A stretch of 64,000 nucleotides of DNA from Symbiodinium sp. CCMP2592 (Eukaryota; Sar; Dinophyceae; Suessiales; Symbiodiniaceae): positions 220,001-284,000 of the forward strand of contig CAJNDT010000979.1 in the NCBI GenBank assembly GCA_905221615.1, read 5' to 3'. Every line of letters begins with the position of its first letter. Within the stretch, counting starts at the first letter, position 1. Positions 25,011-37,437 of the stretch are shown piece after piece. The translations under genes were made by a program, and so were the position numbers. The notes under the pieces are model-generated. The model searched no databases. It was not told the origin of the DNA and saw only the letters and a list, made by a program, of their open reading frames with translations.

Positions 25011-27196
25011 CATCAATCTGAACACTCAACCCTTAAACCCTAAACTCTGGAACCTAAGCCGTAAGCCCCAAACCCTAAACCCTGAACCCCAACCCTTAAC
25101 CCTCTAACCCTTCAGCCCAAAACCAGCCAATTCCCAGGTGCACTTGCCAGCAGGCAGCCATCGTATCCAGCTTCGGCTTCGTGGGAAGATACAAACCCAG
25201 TCCATTGGAATGTGATTATGATGGGTTTTAGAGTTTGGGTTGTGGAGCCTATGATTTTGGGTTTAGGGTCTTTCGTTCCAGAGTGTATGGTTTAGGGTTT
25301 CGGATTCTATTAGAGTTCTATAATATGGGTTCAGTGGTTAGGAATTTGATTACGACGGGTTGAGAGTTGAGCGTTTGGGGTCGAGGATTTGGGGTTTAGT
25401 TTTCGATAAGGGTTCTATAAGGGCTATGAACCTCGACGATTGTGTCGTCGTTCCATAGGTTTGTGGTCGGGTATTTGTGCATCTTGTCTATCTGCCAATG
25501 TGTCGTCTCATGAAATTTCTTCTTCGTGCTGCCATGCTGCTGCTGCTGCTGCTGCTGGTGCAGGTCGGCTGCTGGTGCTGCTTACTGCCGCCGCCAGCGC
25601 GCATTTCAAGCCCTAGCCCCGCTCCGAGAATGGCTTTTACCAATCATGGATACACATGCCGATCCTCGCCGTCCTAAGCAAGATGAAAGTTGTCAATACT
25701 GATAGGGACCGGTGATCCAACAGGGTATCTTGTCGCTGACCTCACGCTGTGGTGAAAATCTAGTCGGGGTCGGCCACAGACTAGTGATGCGTACTATCGC
25801 TATCGGCGAAGCCCAGACCTTGCCCTGGAAAGCCAAGAGTGTAGAACGCATGAGCGGAGAACGGGATTTCCGAAGCAAATCAAGATCCATTCAAAAAGCC
25901 CAGAGCCCCAATCCACATCAAGATCCAGCCCCAAAGCCTATAACCTCAATCCTAAAGCCTTATCCCTGGGATCCAAAGCTGCTAGGACGCCGAACCCAAA
26001 GCCCTAAACAGTTATAAGGTTCGCCTGCTTCGTTGAGAAGATCCGAGCTGAAGCGTCCCCACTTCAGCTCTTCGGCGTGGCCCGGCTGCAACCGAACGCA
26101 TCCAACTTCTCAGGGCTGGGGTAATACAAGGATCGGAACCACCAGGCTGCATAGTTTTCCTTAGCGCTGCTGGTTTTTCTCCTTCTTCTTTTAGTATGAA
26201 TAGATACAAACAGACATTACATACACACACACACACATATATATATATACATATGCATATATATATATATATACACACACACATGTATCACGCTCTTCAG
26301 GGCTTGGGTAGATTTACGGTTTTGAGAATTGGCACCGTGCTACGGCTGACGGACAAAGTCCTGCATAGCTAAGATTTCAAAAAGCGAAACGACCAAACTC
26401 GTGGCCGAGTTCTTTGCACCAGTAGCGCAAGCTTGAGCCGATCCCTGAACCCTAAAACCTAAGCCCGAAACCCTAGCATACAGGTGTCAAGTTGAAAGGC
26501 GCTCCATATCCGAGTCTCTCGACCCTCCACCCCCTAAAGCCGAACATCCCAGCAGTACAAGACCCCTCAACCCGGAATCTTAAACTAAGACAGAAGCCTC
26601 AATAATTACCTAGACTTCGGGTGACTACTTCGGGTGTTCCTTGTTATCAATATGGGAACATATCACTGTCAATCCGATTCGAGTGATTCAGGCCCCTGCA
26701 TTACTGCATCCTCACTCCGAGACCCTGGCTCCTAGACTCCTGCAGCCCTAAACCTTCGCTTTTTACAAGGAATCCCAAACCACGGCCCAAACCCGCACCT
26801 TAAACTCAAAACCCAAGACCCTGACCTTAAACCCTAAACCCTACACCCTAAACCCTAGGTCGAAACCCCCAACATCCTCCGAATGCGTGAAGTCTGAGAG
26901 TTTCACACTGGCGTGGCTTTCAAGGAGAGTTTCCTCGCGGCCCCAGATCTGGTGGAAAGCGCAGGTGCAGAGCGAGTTCAGGGTTTAGGGTGTAGGGTTG
27001 ATTCTTTAGGGTTCAGAGATTTTGGATACAGGGTTTAGGGTGTGGCGGCTGTTCAGCGGTGCAGGGGTCTAGGATTTACTAGGGTTTCGGGTTTAGGGTA
27101 AAGGTGTTGATCTGTCCAGCGGTTAACCTTCAAGTCCAGCCTAACCCTAAACCCTAAACCCCAACCGTCCTGCTACCGTGCCAGCAAGTCTGCTGT
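25011..27196. other. Non-coding region with CTG and CA/TA microsatellites
   Basis: Contains a CTG run at 25535-25558, a CA/TA microsatellite at 26221-26284 and drifted telomere-like sequence near 25030-25110, 26820-26870 and 26990-27100. No gene is recognised. Confidence 0.65.
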
Positions 27197-27667
27197 ATGT
27201 GGAGCCGTATTCAGTTGACAGTGGACTCTGAACAAGTGTGTGTCCGCCGAACCGCGAGCGATTGGACTGGCGATCGTCCGGCATACGCTGTTGATGAAGC
27301 TGCTGCAATTTTTTTAGGGCCGATGTTGATCGAGAGCCCTACGCGCAGGCGCTTCCACAACGACGTTTTGTGTAAAGCCTTTCCCAGCCTGACGCACAGC
27401 CTCTGCGGAAATGTGCTGGACCATGCCCCTGAGACTTGCCTTGGACGGACAAGGTCACCACTGTCCGGCACTACCCATCCAACGCCCCTAAAAGCTTTAT
27501 GTCTCATGTGGATGTACATAAGTCTCGAGGAATCGCATCCTTCGTCTTTCTTGGTACTCGTGTTGAAATGCGGCCTGTCCATGTGCAACGATTTCGGCCT
27601 GGAGACATCGTTTGAACCCTGGAAAATCATGGTGTCTGTCGGCCAGCGTGAATCCCGGAAGCCTTGA
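27197..27667 (+). CDS. Unrecognised open frame, doubtful gene
   Basis: An ATG-initiated 156-codon frame in an island of about 480 bp that is free of telomere-like heptamers, which is unusual for this part of the window. I recognise no domain or motif, and there is no signal peptide or obvious membrane segment. The minus strand is open across almost the same interval (27211-27708), so openness alone says little. It may be unique intergenic sequence, an exon fragment or a decayed gene. Confidence 0.12.
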   Translation: MWSRIQLTVDSEQVCVRRTASDWTGDRPAYAVDEAAAIFLGPMLIESPTRRRFHNDVLCKAFPSLTHSLCGNVLDHAPETCLGRTRSPLSGTTHPTPLKALCLMWMYISLEESHPSSFLVLVLKCGLSMCNDFGLETSFEPWKIMVSVGQRESRKP

Positions 27668-29894
27668 ACCCATAGCCCTAGACTGAACTCGAAACCTTGA
27701 AACCCCATAACTAGCCCTTAGTCATCGCCTGCGATGCTACATCTTCGTGTTTCAAGAATCTTGAAATTTAGATGTTCAAAGGGCTCCAATCTGTAAACCC
27801 TAAGACCGTAAAGAGCACCACCGAAAGTGCCCTCCTCCCTCACCCTCACGAAAAACCAACGATGTTCTTTAGAGGCTCTGTGGCATTGAGCTCGCCCCTT
27901 CTGTCCGTCGGGTTGGCGAACTTGAATGCCCCACACAAGGAGGCAAAGTGAAGCCTGCTTTTGGGCTGTTGTGGGGCTAACTCTGCAACCTTGGGCAGCA
28001 AAGGCAAAGTCTAGACGGTTTGGCTGTTGCATTGTAGCTAACTAGCACGGGGGGGTATTTTACAGTATACTCATTGCAAAGAGCCCTCGGCAAGTACTCA
28101 GGCCAATATGTTAGACGCAGTGGTTTATCTGCGCATCAAAAGCCCATGCCGCACCCGAACCCAACGATCGAAGGTGTGACCATGGATTAACCGCCACCCC
28201 AAGGAATATACCTTTGGATTTGGGGCCTTTATATGACAGTTTATGGTAAGTTCCATACTACAGATGTATGGGGCTCCGGGACTATCGACCATCCTCAATG
28301 GTTAAGACATAGGATTGTCCTTGTAGAGGGTCTCACTAGTAAGATTGAAAACAAAGATAGAATATTCATAACGGGTTGCCTGAAACCCGCCCAAGATATG
28401 AAGACTCTGAGACTGCTTAGGAGCTTTAGTACATGTCAAGGTATATAGTTCATTTCTCCACAATGGGCTTGTGGGTTGTCTTGGTACCTTAAACTAGACT
28501 CCTATACACCCCGTAGAAAAAACCTACTAAGCCCTTGTAACAGCTTTTCAACTCCTGTAAGATCCTTGCGACGCCTTAGGCAAAGCGCGAAAGCTGTATA
28601 CACCCCGAATCGAATTCCAAACCCTTCGAGTTATGACACTATCACTTGTGTTAGTGTAAGTGGCAATAAACCCGTCGAGCAACACCAAATCCTTAGTATA
28701 GATATTCCTTGCAGCTTCTTACGCAACTCTGCTCACAGGGCAGGAATAATAGATTTTCTGTTAGGGCTCCTTATTAAAGTTCTAGTCTAAGGGACCCCCA
28801 AGCCCTATGTTAATTTTTAGAACCCCTACAGGAGAGCTTCGTTCCTTTTGTGGGGACTAGAGACCTCCCACAGGCGGATGGCGACGCTTGGATCCGTGAC
28901 CTGCGCCCAAAGCTGGTGGCCGCAGATAGCGTGGGCAGCAGGCGGCTGGCTTGAAAGGCTAGGATACTACGAAGATACGGTTCGTAATGCCGAAACCCTA
29001 GATCGCATAGCGCTGAGAGTTTGAAGCTCCCGGGTTGATGGTGGGGAGCTGGAGGTTTTACAGACTATCAACCGAAGTATCAGAGGAGTTGAGTTTATAA
29101 GTACTTCAACCGCAGTTGTTCTAGTGATGACACTATACTTATGGAAGCTAGTCTGTGCATCCCCTGATTCTTCAAGTACCCCGCTAGCGCTGCTTAAGAA
29201 AGGTTTAGGCTGATGGCAGAGGTCGCTGACTCTCGTAACTTCTGTGGCCGTTGCATCGGACCGCTGCTGTTGAGCTCTCTCGTTTGAAACAAAAATCAAC
29301 AGCCACTGCAAATAGACTGAAGCAGCCTTAAAGCCGACCTAAACTTCTTAACTCCCGAAAGCCGAAAGTTCTTGACCCTAAAAGACAGCAGCCTGAAGCA
29401 ACGGTTTGGGGTTTAGGGTTTAGCTGTTGAGAAGCCAATATCCTGCAACTCCGAAACCAAAAGAAAGAGCACAGAGCAATATGTTCACCTAACCGATGAA
29501 ACACTTTAAGCCCTCCAAGTCTAAAGGGTTCGAGTGTCAGTTTGTACTAGAGAAGCCTGAATAAGTGCATCATTATTCCATAGATTTCCTTGCAATACGT
29601 ACACTATAGTATACGTTGCCATACCACAAGTATACTCTCTCTCTCTCTATATATATATACATATGTGCACACGCACCCCGTATTTCAACCATTGAGGCCC
29701 GTAGAAAACGTGAGGTCCTTGGGCTTGGCCCATGACCAGCCGCCGCCGTCTTCCCTTCCACCCGGAACCTCTGGGCGGCTGGTTGGCAAACGGGAGTTTC
29801 TGAAACTTAGGGTACCTTGTTACATACGGATTCTTTTAAAGGGTTACTATAAGGGTACTCTCAGGGTTCCTTCAAAGGGCTCCATGAGGGTTTA
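27668..29894. other. Non-coding region, no gene recognised
   Basis: Mostly unique-looking sequence with few telomere-like motifs. A CT/TA simple stretch lies at 29634-29662. The segment at 29790-29880 carries GGGAGTTTCTGAAACTTAGG and AGGGTACC motifs, suggesting a further diverged member of the family at 16868 and 29895. Confidence 0.55.
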
Positions 29895-29993
29895 GGGTTT
29901 GCGAACATTAGGGGTACCTTATGCTGTGGTCCTTCTTACAAGGATCCTACTATGTAGGGTACTATGTTAGGGTCCCCATTTTCGGATACTCCC
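29895..29993. mobile_element. MITE-like element, GGGAGTTTC family, copy 2
   Basis: About 100 bp alignable along its length with 16868-16969 (AGGGGTACCTTA, GGATCC-ACTAT-TAGGGTACT, TCCC-rich right end). The left GGGTTTGCGAACATTAGGGG loosely mirrors the right-end reverse complement GGGAGTATCCGAAAATGGGG. It is non-coding. Confidence 0.5.
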
Positions 29994-30758
29994 ATTTTGC
30001 GTTGTTGGGGCTTTGGTTTAGGGTTTAGGGGTTTCCGCTTTAGGGGTTTAGGGTTTAGGATGTTGGTGCAGGCTTCAGGCTTTAGCTTTTGGGCTTTAGG
30101 GCTTGATGGGATTCTGCAACAGATTTTCTAGACTTTAAGCATGTCGCGGCCTTAGGGCTTCCAGAGAGGAGTCCTGTGGAAGGGCTCTGCGATACCAAAA
30201 ACTGTCTAAACAGCCGGAGGTCTGCCGATCCCATTCACGTCTGCTGTCATGGAGGGGATGGCATCTCGTCCTCGTTGACGACAACGTCACCGGCTTTAAC
30301 TGGTACAGTGCGCTCTCGCACGTGCCAATGTCCTCGGTGATGCTGCGGCCTCAGTCTCGTGCGGCAGCATAAAGAATCGATTAGATCGGCTCGGCACTTG
30401 AGGTGGCGTGCGTTGCTTGCCACGGCTTGGGAACTCATGGACGAACACGGCGTGTCTGCTTGGAGCGTCGCCGGCACGAACAATGCGTTTTACCTCTGCA
30501 ACGCGCCTCTTGGACATACGTGGGTTGCGGTCTTGCGGTGACGCAAGCACTGGTGGCTCATAAAGTGCGGTGTGCAACTGAAATGATGAGCATATGAGGT
30601 ACGACGACGGAGAGTGGACCAACGAGCACCTCATGCGTAGGGCCAAGAATATCTTACAGCCGCCGACAGGCTCTTCTTGCAACCTGGGTTTGGGAAGGGA
30701 GCGGCAGCCTTGTCATTCATGTGGTGCCGGTGTGCGCTTGTAGGCGCATTTCCCCTAC

Positions 30759-31328
30759 ATGGAGCTCTCTGTGTGGCGTCCCCGTTCGCCTACGCGGAGG
30801 CGGCTTCATTGCCGTTATAAGTTGCGGGCGCATGTAGCTGCAGTTGCGGCAAGTGGTAGCAACCGGTGGCAACTTCGAGTTGCAACGGCTCCATTCTGGG
30901 CGACGTCGAAAGGAGCGTGCACTACCTCATCCGAGGACAAGCTGGCAAAAGTTGGCACTCGTACGGGTCACCATTTTCAAGTCCAGAGCCCAGAGGGGCG
31001 GAAACCGGGTGGGTTCAAGGCCACAGCCGAGAGGCGGGCCACATTCATGTCTAAAGCTGCTGGGCGTATATGTTTCACCAGCCATGTCCAGGCAGCCAAG
31101 CGACGCCAGTGGCGCGCCATCAGGTCGCAGACAAATAAAGTTAGAGTTCCTAAGCGGGCGGTCTTCAGCCGAGGGTGGCAGGATGTGTCTTGCAAGGATA
31201 CCAGGCATCGGCTTTTCGTGCACTGCGGCTCCTGTCCTTCCACCAAATCTCCAGGGGATACTTGGGAATCACCTTACGGGTCCATGCACCCATGCAGTAC
31301 CTGGAGGGTCGGGGGACTTACTAAGTAG
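30759..31328 (+). CDS. Unrecognised open frame, doubtful gene
   Basis: An ATG-initiated 189-codon frame, arginine- and serine-rich, with no domain I recognise. Its last codons and stop fall inside the MITE-like element at 31300-31430, so the present C-terminus is supplied by an insertion. Overlapping frames are open on both strands across 30840-31350, which suggests GC-rich sequence open by chance. If it was once a gene, the insertion truncated or altered its end. Confidence 0.12.
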   Translation: MELSVWRPRSPTRRRLHCRYKLRAHVAAVAASGSNRWQLRVATAPFWATSKGACTTSSEDKLAKVGTRTGHHFQVQSPEGRKPGGFKATAERRATFMSKAAGRICFTSHVQAAKRRQWRAIRSQTNKVRVPKRAVFSRGWQDVSCKDTRHRLFVHCGSCPSTKSPGDTWESPYGSMHPCSTWRVGGLTK

Positions 31329-31430
31329 TTATTTTTTCGTGCTATACGTGCCATAACCCCAATTAGGATCCTTGTAGGGTACTTAAAATTCTACTTATTA
31401 GCTACTTACTAAGTCCCCCGACCCTCCAAG
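31300..31430. mobile_element. MITE with 26-bp perfect inverted ends and TA duplication, copy 1
   Basis: A 131-bp element between TA dinucleotides (31298-31299 and 31431-31432). Apart from one mismatch at the second base, the ends are exact reverse complements: GGAGGGTCGGGGGACTTACT followed by AAGTAG on the left, with the complement on the right. The interior includes CCATAACCCCAATTAGGATC, shared with 34724-34849. There is no coding capacity. A TA duplication and short inverted ends fit a non-autonomous Tc1/mariner-like element. Confidence 0.8.
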
Positions 31431-31432
31431 TA

Positions 31433-34400
31433 TAGACTTGCTTGGCCTTAAAATTGTCCAATTTAGGTACGCTGGGGCCAAAGTATATACTGAGAATAAT
31501 TGCCGAAACCCGAGTTCTGAAACCGTGTACATCGCCTCGACCGTTCAACTTCTCAGTCGTCCTGCCCCCGCAGATGAAGCTGCTGGCAAGGGCAGGTTTC
31601 CGGGACTTGATATTTCCAAGTTCTGCGAGAATGTGCAGTAGGAGACCCCTAAACCTTAAAGCCTAACCCCTAAACCCTAACCCCTAAACCCTAAACCCCA
31701 AACCCTGACCCGAAAAGCCTCAATCCTTAAGAAATGAAGCATAGGTTTATCCGGTTTTCAATGTTTGGGGTTTTACTACATCGCGCATTGAAGTTGTTAG
31801 CATTGCACCCGATTATGGACTGAAAACGCCAATGCTAAGCAGGACCTGCCCTAATGTGATAATTCCGAAGCACGCCTAGAACCCAACATTTTTGTTGGGT
31901 TCAAACCCAGGCGGATGACCATCCATCTGGAGCTCGGCAAGAAGCTTGTCTCAGACCGTCAAACTTGGAAGAACCCCTAAGCAGACATTCAGGCCCTAAA
32001 GCCTGGGTTTTCGTGCCCGCAGCCGCATCTTTGAGCCTTGTCGGGTGCACGTGGGTCCTGGGCTGAGGGTTTCGGGTTTTAGGGTTTAGGGCTGAAGGTT
32101 GAGGGGCTTCGGCTTAGGTGTTTGGGGTTTAGGGTTTGGGGCTTAGGCTTTAGGGCCGATGCCCGAGGCCGGAAGTTGGCCAGACAAAGGGCGAGGCAAC
32201 GGCTGGGAAGCAGGGCCGTCATCCGCAAATGCGTAAAATTGAGGGATCCATGAAAGGATCCGTCAACGGATCCTGTAAGGGATCCTGTAAGGCATCCGTC
32301 AAGAGCCCATGTAATGCCACCATAGAATGCTCGACGTACAGAATCCTACATCCTACACCCCAAATGCCGGAATAAGATCGTCACCCTAAAACCCCAACCG
32401 GTGGATCCTGCAGTCGTGGCGGCGGCGGTGGTGGTGGTGGTGGTGGTGGTGGTGGTGGTGGTGCAGGGTTTGGGGTTCAAGGTTTAGGTTTTGGTCGTCG
32501 AAGGTTGTGGTCGCTGTTTCGTTTTCACCGTCTTCACCGAGTCCCGCCCCTCGCCCCACGGAACAGTCGTAAGCCTCGCAGACTGTAAGCCAGCACCCTT
32601 TAACCTAGTGCAGAGCCTTAAACAGTGAACTCTAAAATTCCTAAACCCTGGAACCTGCAGAACCTACCATTACCATCAGTGGACCCTCTAACGAGGTTGG
32701 AAGCAGAGTGCAGTAGAGCAGCAGGTCCCATAACCCCAACTACTTAAAGGATCATGGAACTTAGTATCTGTGGCTTAATCAAAAAGGTAGCTATACTCAT
32801 AACTACGTCGAGGATCCTAATTAAAGTGCATCTGCCCCTTCTGATTAAGTCCCAGCATCCTCCTAGTGCAGTAGGGTAAGGGTATGTGTGTCTCCACTCG
32901 TAATCAACTTATTCGGTCTGTGTCATCCTCCAAGCCACAGGAACCCGGGACCCTATTGAGTGTAGGGTTTGGGGTTTAGGGATTCCATAAGCCTTGAACA
33001 TAAGCCTTGAACTGACGACCTTCTCAGTCTCAAGTAAACTTTGAACCCTATAGAACCCCAAGCCTTAAACCCTAAACCATAAGCCTGAACCCAAATAGAT
33101 GAAGCCCAACTGAGCGGGAAGGCATGTCACGGGGAGAAGAGCCTGCGATTGACCTTCGAAGGGACCGAGCCTCCGGTCGAATGGTATTGAATTTTGGGTC
33201 CTTGATGCGTCTAGTGTTTAGGGTATAGGGATTTGGGGGTTTAGGGTTCTATCGTATCCTTAGGATTTGTTGATTGTTGTTCATACAAACTCAAGAGAAT
33301 ATGAAACATACTATGCTTATTATGGTTCTACGAGGGGTATAGAACTTTGAGGGGGGATGGGGTTTAGGCTGGGCTGGTTTTTCCAAGCGGCTTGCTGGGG
33401 TTTCACTTTGTGCTCGATGTGTTTTTGCTTGCCGTTTTAAGGGAGTTTGGAGATCATCCTCAACCCTGAAGCCTACGGCTAGCAGAGTGGGTCTCAAGAC
33501 CGAATTAGCACAAGCTTGCCCTAAACCTCGGCATTCAAGCCAAAGGCCCCCAGCCAATAGCCCCCTAAACCCTCAACCCCAAACCCCTAAACCCCTGAAC
33601 GCTAAACCTCTAAACCCCCGTACCCCCCTCCCCCCTCCCGCCGAAAAAATCAATCCACATCCTGAGCCTTCCCATTTTCCTGGTCCCAGGTGGCTGGCAA
33701 GGTGGTGCAAAGTTCACCCCTTCGTGTGAAGTTGCAGCATCCTGGCTGCAGGTTTCAGTTTTTAAGGTTTAGGGTTAGGGGTTAGGGGTTGAAGACTTAT
33801 TCGTTTCGACGCTTGGGGGTTGGGGCTTTGCGATTCCCGGCTTAAGGGATTCAGGGGGATTAGATGCCGTCACCTACGAGCAGGATTGGAGCGCTTCTAT
33901 AGAGCTTGCTTTGGCGACTGTTGCTTGTCGTTGCAGGTGCCGACGGAGCACGCAGAGCTTCGTGTACACCTTCCGGGACCGGCGTCGCACAAAGACCCCC
34001 TCGAAGTCCTATCCCAAAGGATCAAGAGTAGCTACGCAGCTACGTGGGGGATACTTACACGCAGGAGCAAAGTAATTCCCAACATCGGGACCACATTTTC
34101 ACAACATGTACATACTTAGGACCACTCCCAGGGATACATCGGCAAACCTTAACAAAGTAACTCTGAGTAGGGACACGAATTATGCGAGATAGGAGCTTGA
34201 AAGATTGGCAAGAGTACTCCTTGGTTTACGATAATTGTACCAAGAAGAAGCCCCTGAGAACAGACCTGGGCAGCAAAGCCCCAGACTGTCCCCGCAAACC
34301 CGAAGCCCCTTTGAGCTTAGAGGCCTGGATAATTTCAACTTGTAGTTCTAGTCCAAGTTTAATGTTAGTCCGTTCTTAATCCCTGGGGTTTGCTTGTTTC

Positions 34401-34723
34401 TATTATAAGTACTTGAGTATATCCTCCTCAACCTTACTGTAGTATCAAGGCTCTTCCAGCCAGTACACCGCCTTGCTTTCAAATGTAGACTTATCCACAA
34501 GGGCCCGGAAGGGGTTTCTCCACTCCTGGAACACAAACTTCAACATCCCCTAGTTCGGGCTTAGGGTTGAGGTTGCAGCTTCGGGTATCCTTCCCGTTGC
34601 CTCAACCGGCAAACTTGTTTATAATCAGGGTCCTGGGTGCAGGAATCTCTGCAAGCCCTGAGAAGCACCAAGCGCAAGGGTCCTCGCATTTTTTGGGTGG
34701 TTCCGGACCTTCCTGAGGAGATA
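31433..34723. other. Non-coding region, no gene recognised
   Basis: C-strand heptamers near 31648-31720 and 33565-33620; G-strand near 32065-32150, 32950-32975 and 33215-33245. Four or five GGATCC-centred units occur in tandem at 32244-32300 (GGATCCTGTAAG type). A GGT trinucleotide run is at 32416-32463. No gene is recognised. Confidence 0.65.
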
Positions 34724-34849
34724 CTTGGACGGTGGGGGGACTTACTAAGTAGCTATTTTTGTTACAGAGCTATAAGTACCATAACCCCAATTAGGATCAC
34801 TTCTAACTCCTACTTATTACCTAGGTACTGGGTCCCCCGACCCTCCAAG
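34724..34849. mobile_element. MITE with TA duplication, copy 2
   Basis: A 126-bp relative of 31300-31430, between TA at 34722-34723 and 34850-34851. The left end CTTGGACGGTGGGGGGACTT and the right-end complement CTTGGAGGGTCGGGGGACCC differ at a few positions, and the interior CCATAACCCCAATTAGGATC is identical to copy 1. It is more diverged in its termini than copy 1. Confidence 0.8.
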
Positions 34850-37009
34850 TACATGCTGGGCTGCTAGAGGATGTCGATGGCTCCACGCAGCATGCAGCTG
34901 CGGTTCTCCCTCAGACTGACTGCGGAGGTTTCGATCCCGGCAGTTCCTTTCTTGTGGGGATACGGGATGTGGGATGAAATTAGTTTCAAGGGCTTGGGAT
35001 GTAGAATGTAGGGTTGAGGATTTACGACAGGGCTTATTGAGCTGAGGGTTTAGGATCTAGGATCTAGGGTTTAGGAGCTGGGATTTGGAATGTAGGTGTT
35101 CAGGTTTCGGATTCACGGGTTGGGACTTTTCGCCCACATCCCCAATTTGGATCCCGTGAAACCTTAGCGAGTATGTAGTATACTGTATAGGCAGCACCTC
35201 AGTAAGGATCTGTTAGTGGGTTTTTGAGTTCTCTGAGTCCTATAGAAGCTTTGATAGTTTCCAACTACTATTCTGCAACTCTCCAACACCGTATTCGGAT
35301 GATTCTAATCTATTCTGATGTTTAAGCCCAATACAACGTAAACCCTATACGCCGCTGACAGCCCCTTCTCGCTTTTTTTCTGACCTTCAAGGAGCACTAT
35401 CCAAACTATTAAGGCCCCTGTTTGAATGCCGCTGGTGAGGCCGCGCTTGTCCTGTGCTCATCAGCCTATCTGGAACGAGCATCAGTGCCAGAGACAGCGG
35501 CACGCCTGCAAAGGAAGTAGGGGTTCGGGCCGCCATGTCGACCAGCTTTGACTACAAACTCTGACAAGTGTTGCTCTACCTCCCGCCGGTTCTGGTGTTG
35601 GAAGCTAGAAATTAGATGAGTGGTTTCAAGGGAAGTCAAATGTTCAATGACACGCAGTTGAGACACTGCACCGTATGAACCCCAAACCGTTTGCTGTTGT
35701 TGTTGTTGTTGCGCCTTGCAGGTGCTGACTCCTACAAATTCAAAGCGCGTGGTGCCGCAGCTCCGCCAATGTCATTACAGGTACAGGATTTGGATAGTCT
35801 AGGGTGTGCTGAACTATCCAAACACGTCGCAGTGTCACCAGCCGGGCTTGGTAGTTTCGTGACGGAGCGCGGGACCAGAATAAAGCTGAAATTTGGGCGA
35901 TTTTTGGGTGGGTATGCAAACCTTAAGCCCGGTAAACCGGACAAAATCGATATGGTTCGAGGCGTTTTGCTGGGTTCTACTGTGACGTCCTAACCAGCTT
36001 CGTTTTCTGCAGTATAGACGGGCTAGCCTATGCAAGCCAACTCATGCGAAATGCATGAACTCGAAACCCGAGGAAGACTACACGTTTGGCGTCCATGGTG
36101 CCTGGCTCATCGCTCCCACGCGACATGGGGCCCACAACTGGGAAGGTGACTTGTCATTTTTTAGCTTCAAGCCTTGGGTTTAGAGTGTTGTTTGTTTGGC
36201 TTTCATGACTTGATTTAGAGGTTAATGTTTTGAGAAGTTGGGCTCCTGGTTTGTGAGTTTTGTGTTCAGGGATTAGTGGGGTTTCAGGGTTTCAGGATTT
36301 CAGGCGCAGGCAGCAAATAGAATTAGAACGTCGGCTGGTTTTGCTGCAACTTGTGTCATACCAAGCCCTCCTGAGAGAAGAGATTCGTTGATTTCCGGAC
36401 CTTTAACCCGACGTTTACCCTTAAGGAAACCCCTACAGGAGCCCTTTCAAAGGGAACAGCCCGGCTCGATCGCTCCGTCAGTCTTGCATGGGAATGGGTG
36501 CTTACTTGCGACTCGCCGTGCTTCCGAGCCGCCGCTGTTGCTTAGGGGTAGTTTTGCAAATTAGGGTCCCGTTGAGGGCACTTGTTATCAGGGCGGCGTG
36601 CTAGTTTGGGGACCCCAAAAGGAACTCTAGTTTAGAGAACTGGCCGTATCCTTTTTGCGCAACTTCCTGCAATCCTGCATTTAGGAATGGGCCCGTTGCA
36701 GAAGAAATCTTAGACCTGCAGGGGCTTCAAAAACAAGCCGAACCCAAATGCTTTCGAATTCCTGAATGCTCACAAGCTCACCTGAATTTGACAGCCTTTT
36801 CGCCATAAATATCCCCAAGACCCTAGATTCTGGAAGTGTCGGAAAAATCGGGAACCTGTGCCTCAAGATGCGGATCCTTAGATGAGGCACGCCACTCTCA
36901 GATGCGCCTTGACTCCCTAAACCTTTTCAATCCTAAACTCTACCTTGGCCAAAATAATCACCCAACACCTATGAAAGCCTAGTCTTCTATCGTTTCAGGG
37001 TCCAGGTAA
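34850..37009. other. Non-coding region, no gene recognised
   Basis: Drifted G-strand heptamers at 34985-35110 and a TGT trinucleotide run at 35693-35711. A possible member of the GGGAGTTTC family at 36545-36645 has left GGGGTAGTTTTGCAAATTAG and right complement GGCCAGTTCTCTAAACTAG. No gene is recognised. Confidence 0.6.
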
Positions 37010-37424
37010 CCCTGAACCCCAAAACCCTAAACCCAAAGCCCCTAAGTCCTTAAACCCTAAACCCTTAAACCCTGAACCCTTACAACCCTAAGCCCCCAAA
37101 CTCAACACTAAACCTAACCCATAAAACCCTTAAACCCTTAAACCCTTAAACCCCTAAACCCTAAACCCTAAACGCCCAAACCCCCAAACCCTAAACCTTA
37201 ACCCCTAAACCCCTAAAAAGGTAGGTTATTCAGGGTTAAGGTAACCCCCCTAAAACCCTAAACCCACTTAACCAAAAAGAAAAAACCTAATCCCCTAAGC
37301 GCCCAAAACTCAACCCTAAACCGTAAACCCTAAAACCCGAAAAGCCTAAATCCTAAACCCCCCAAAACTCAACACTAACCCATAAAACCCATAAAACCCT
37401 TAAACCCTTAAACCCTTAAACCCT
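37010..37424 (-). repeat. Telomere-like CCCTAAA block, LINE target
   Basis: About 415 bp of C-strand telomere-like sequence, including CCCTTAAA octamers and two longer related segments containing CCAAAACTCAAC (near 37304 and 37365). The LINE is inserted at its right end. The sequence just past the LINE (48029-48045) continues the same CGCCCAAAACTCAACACTAA motif, so the block was split by the insertion. Confidence 0.9.
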
Positions 37425-37437
37425 AAACGCCCAAAAC
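37425..37437. repeat. LINE target-site duplication, left copy
   Basis: AAACGCCCAAAAC, repeated exactly at 48025-48037. The preceding base is T here and A at the right copy; the following base is A here and T there, so the duplication is exactly 13 bp, apart from the usual ambiguity with the element's A-rich tail. Confidence 0.92.
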
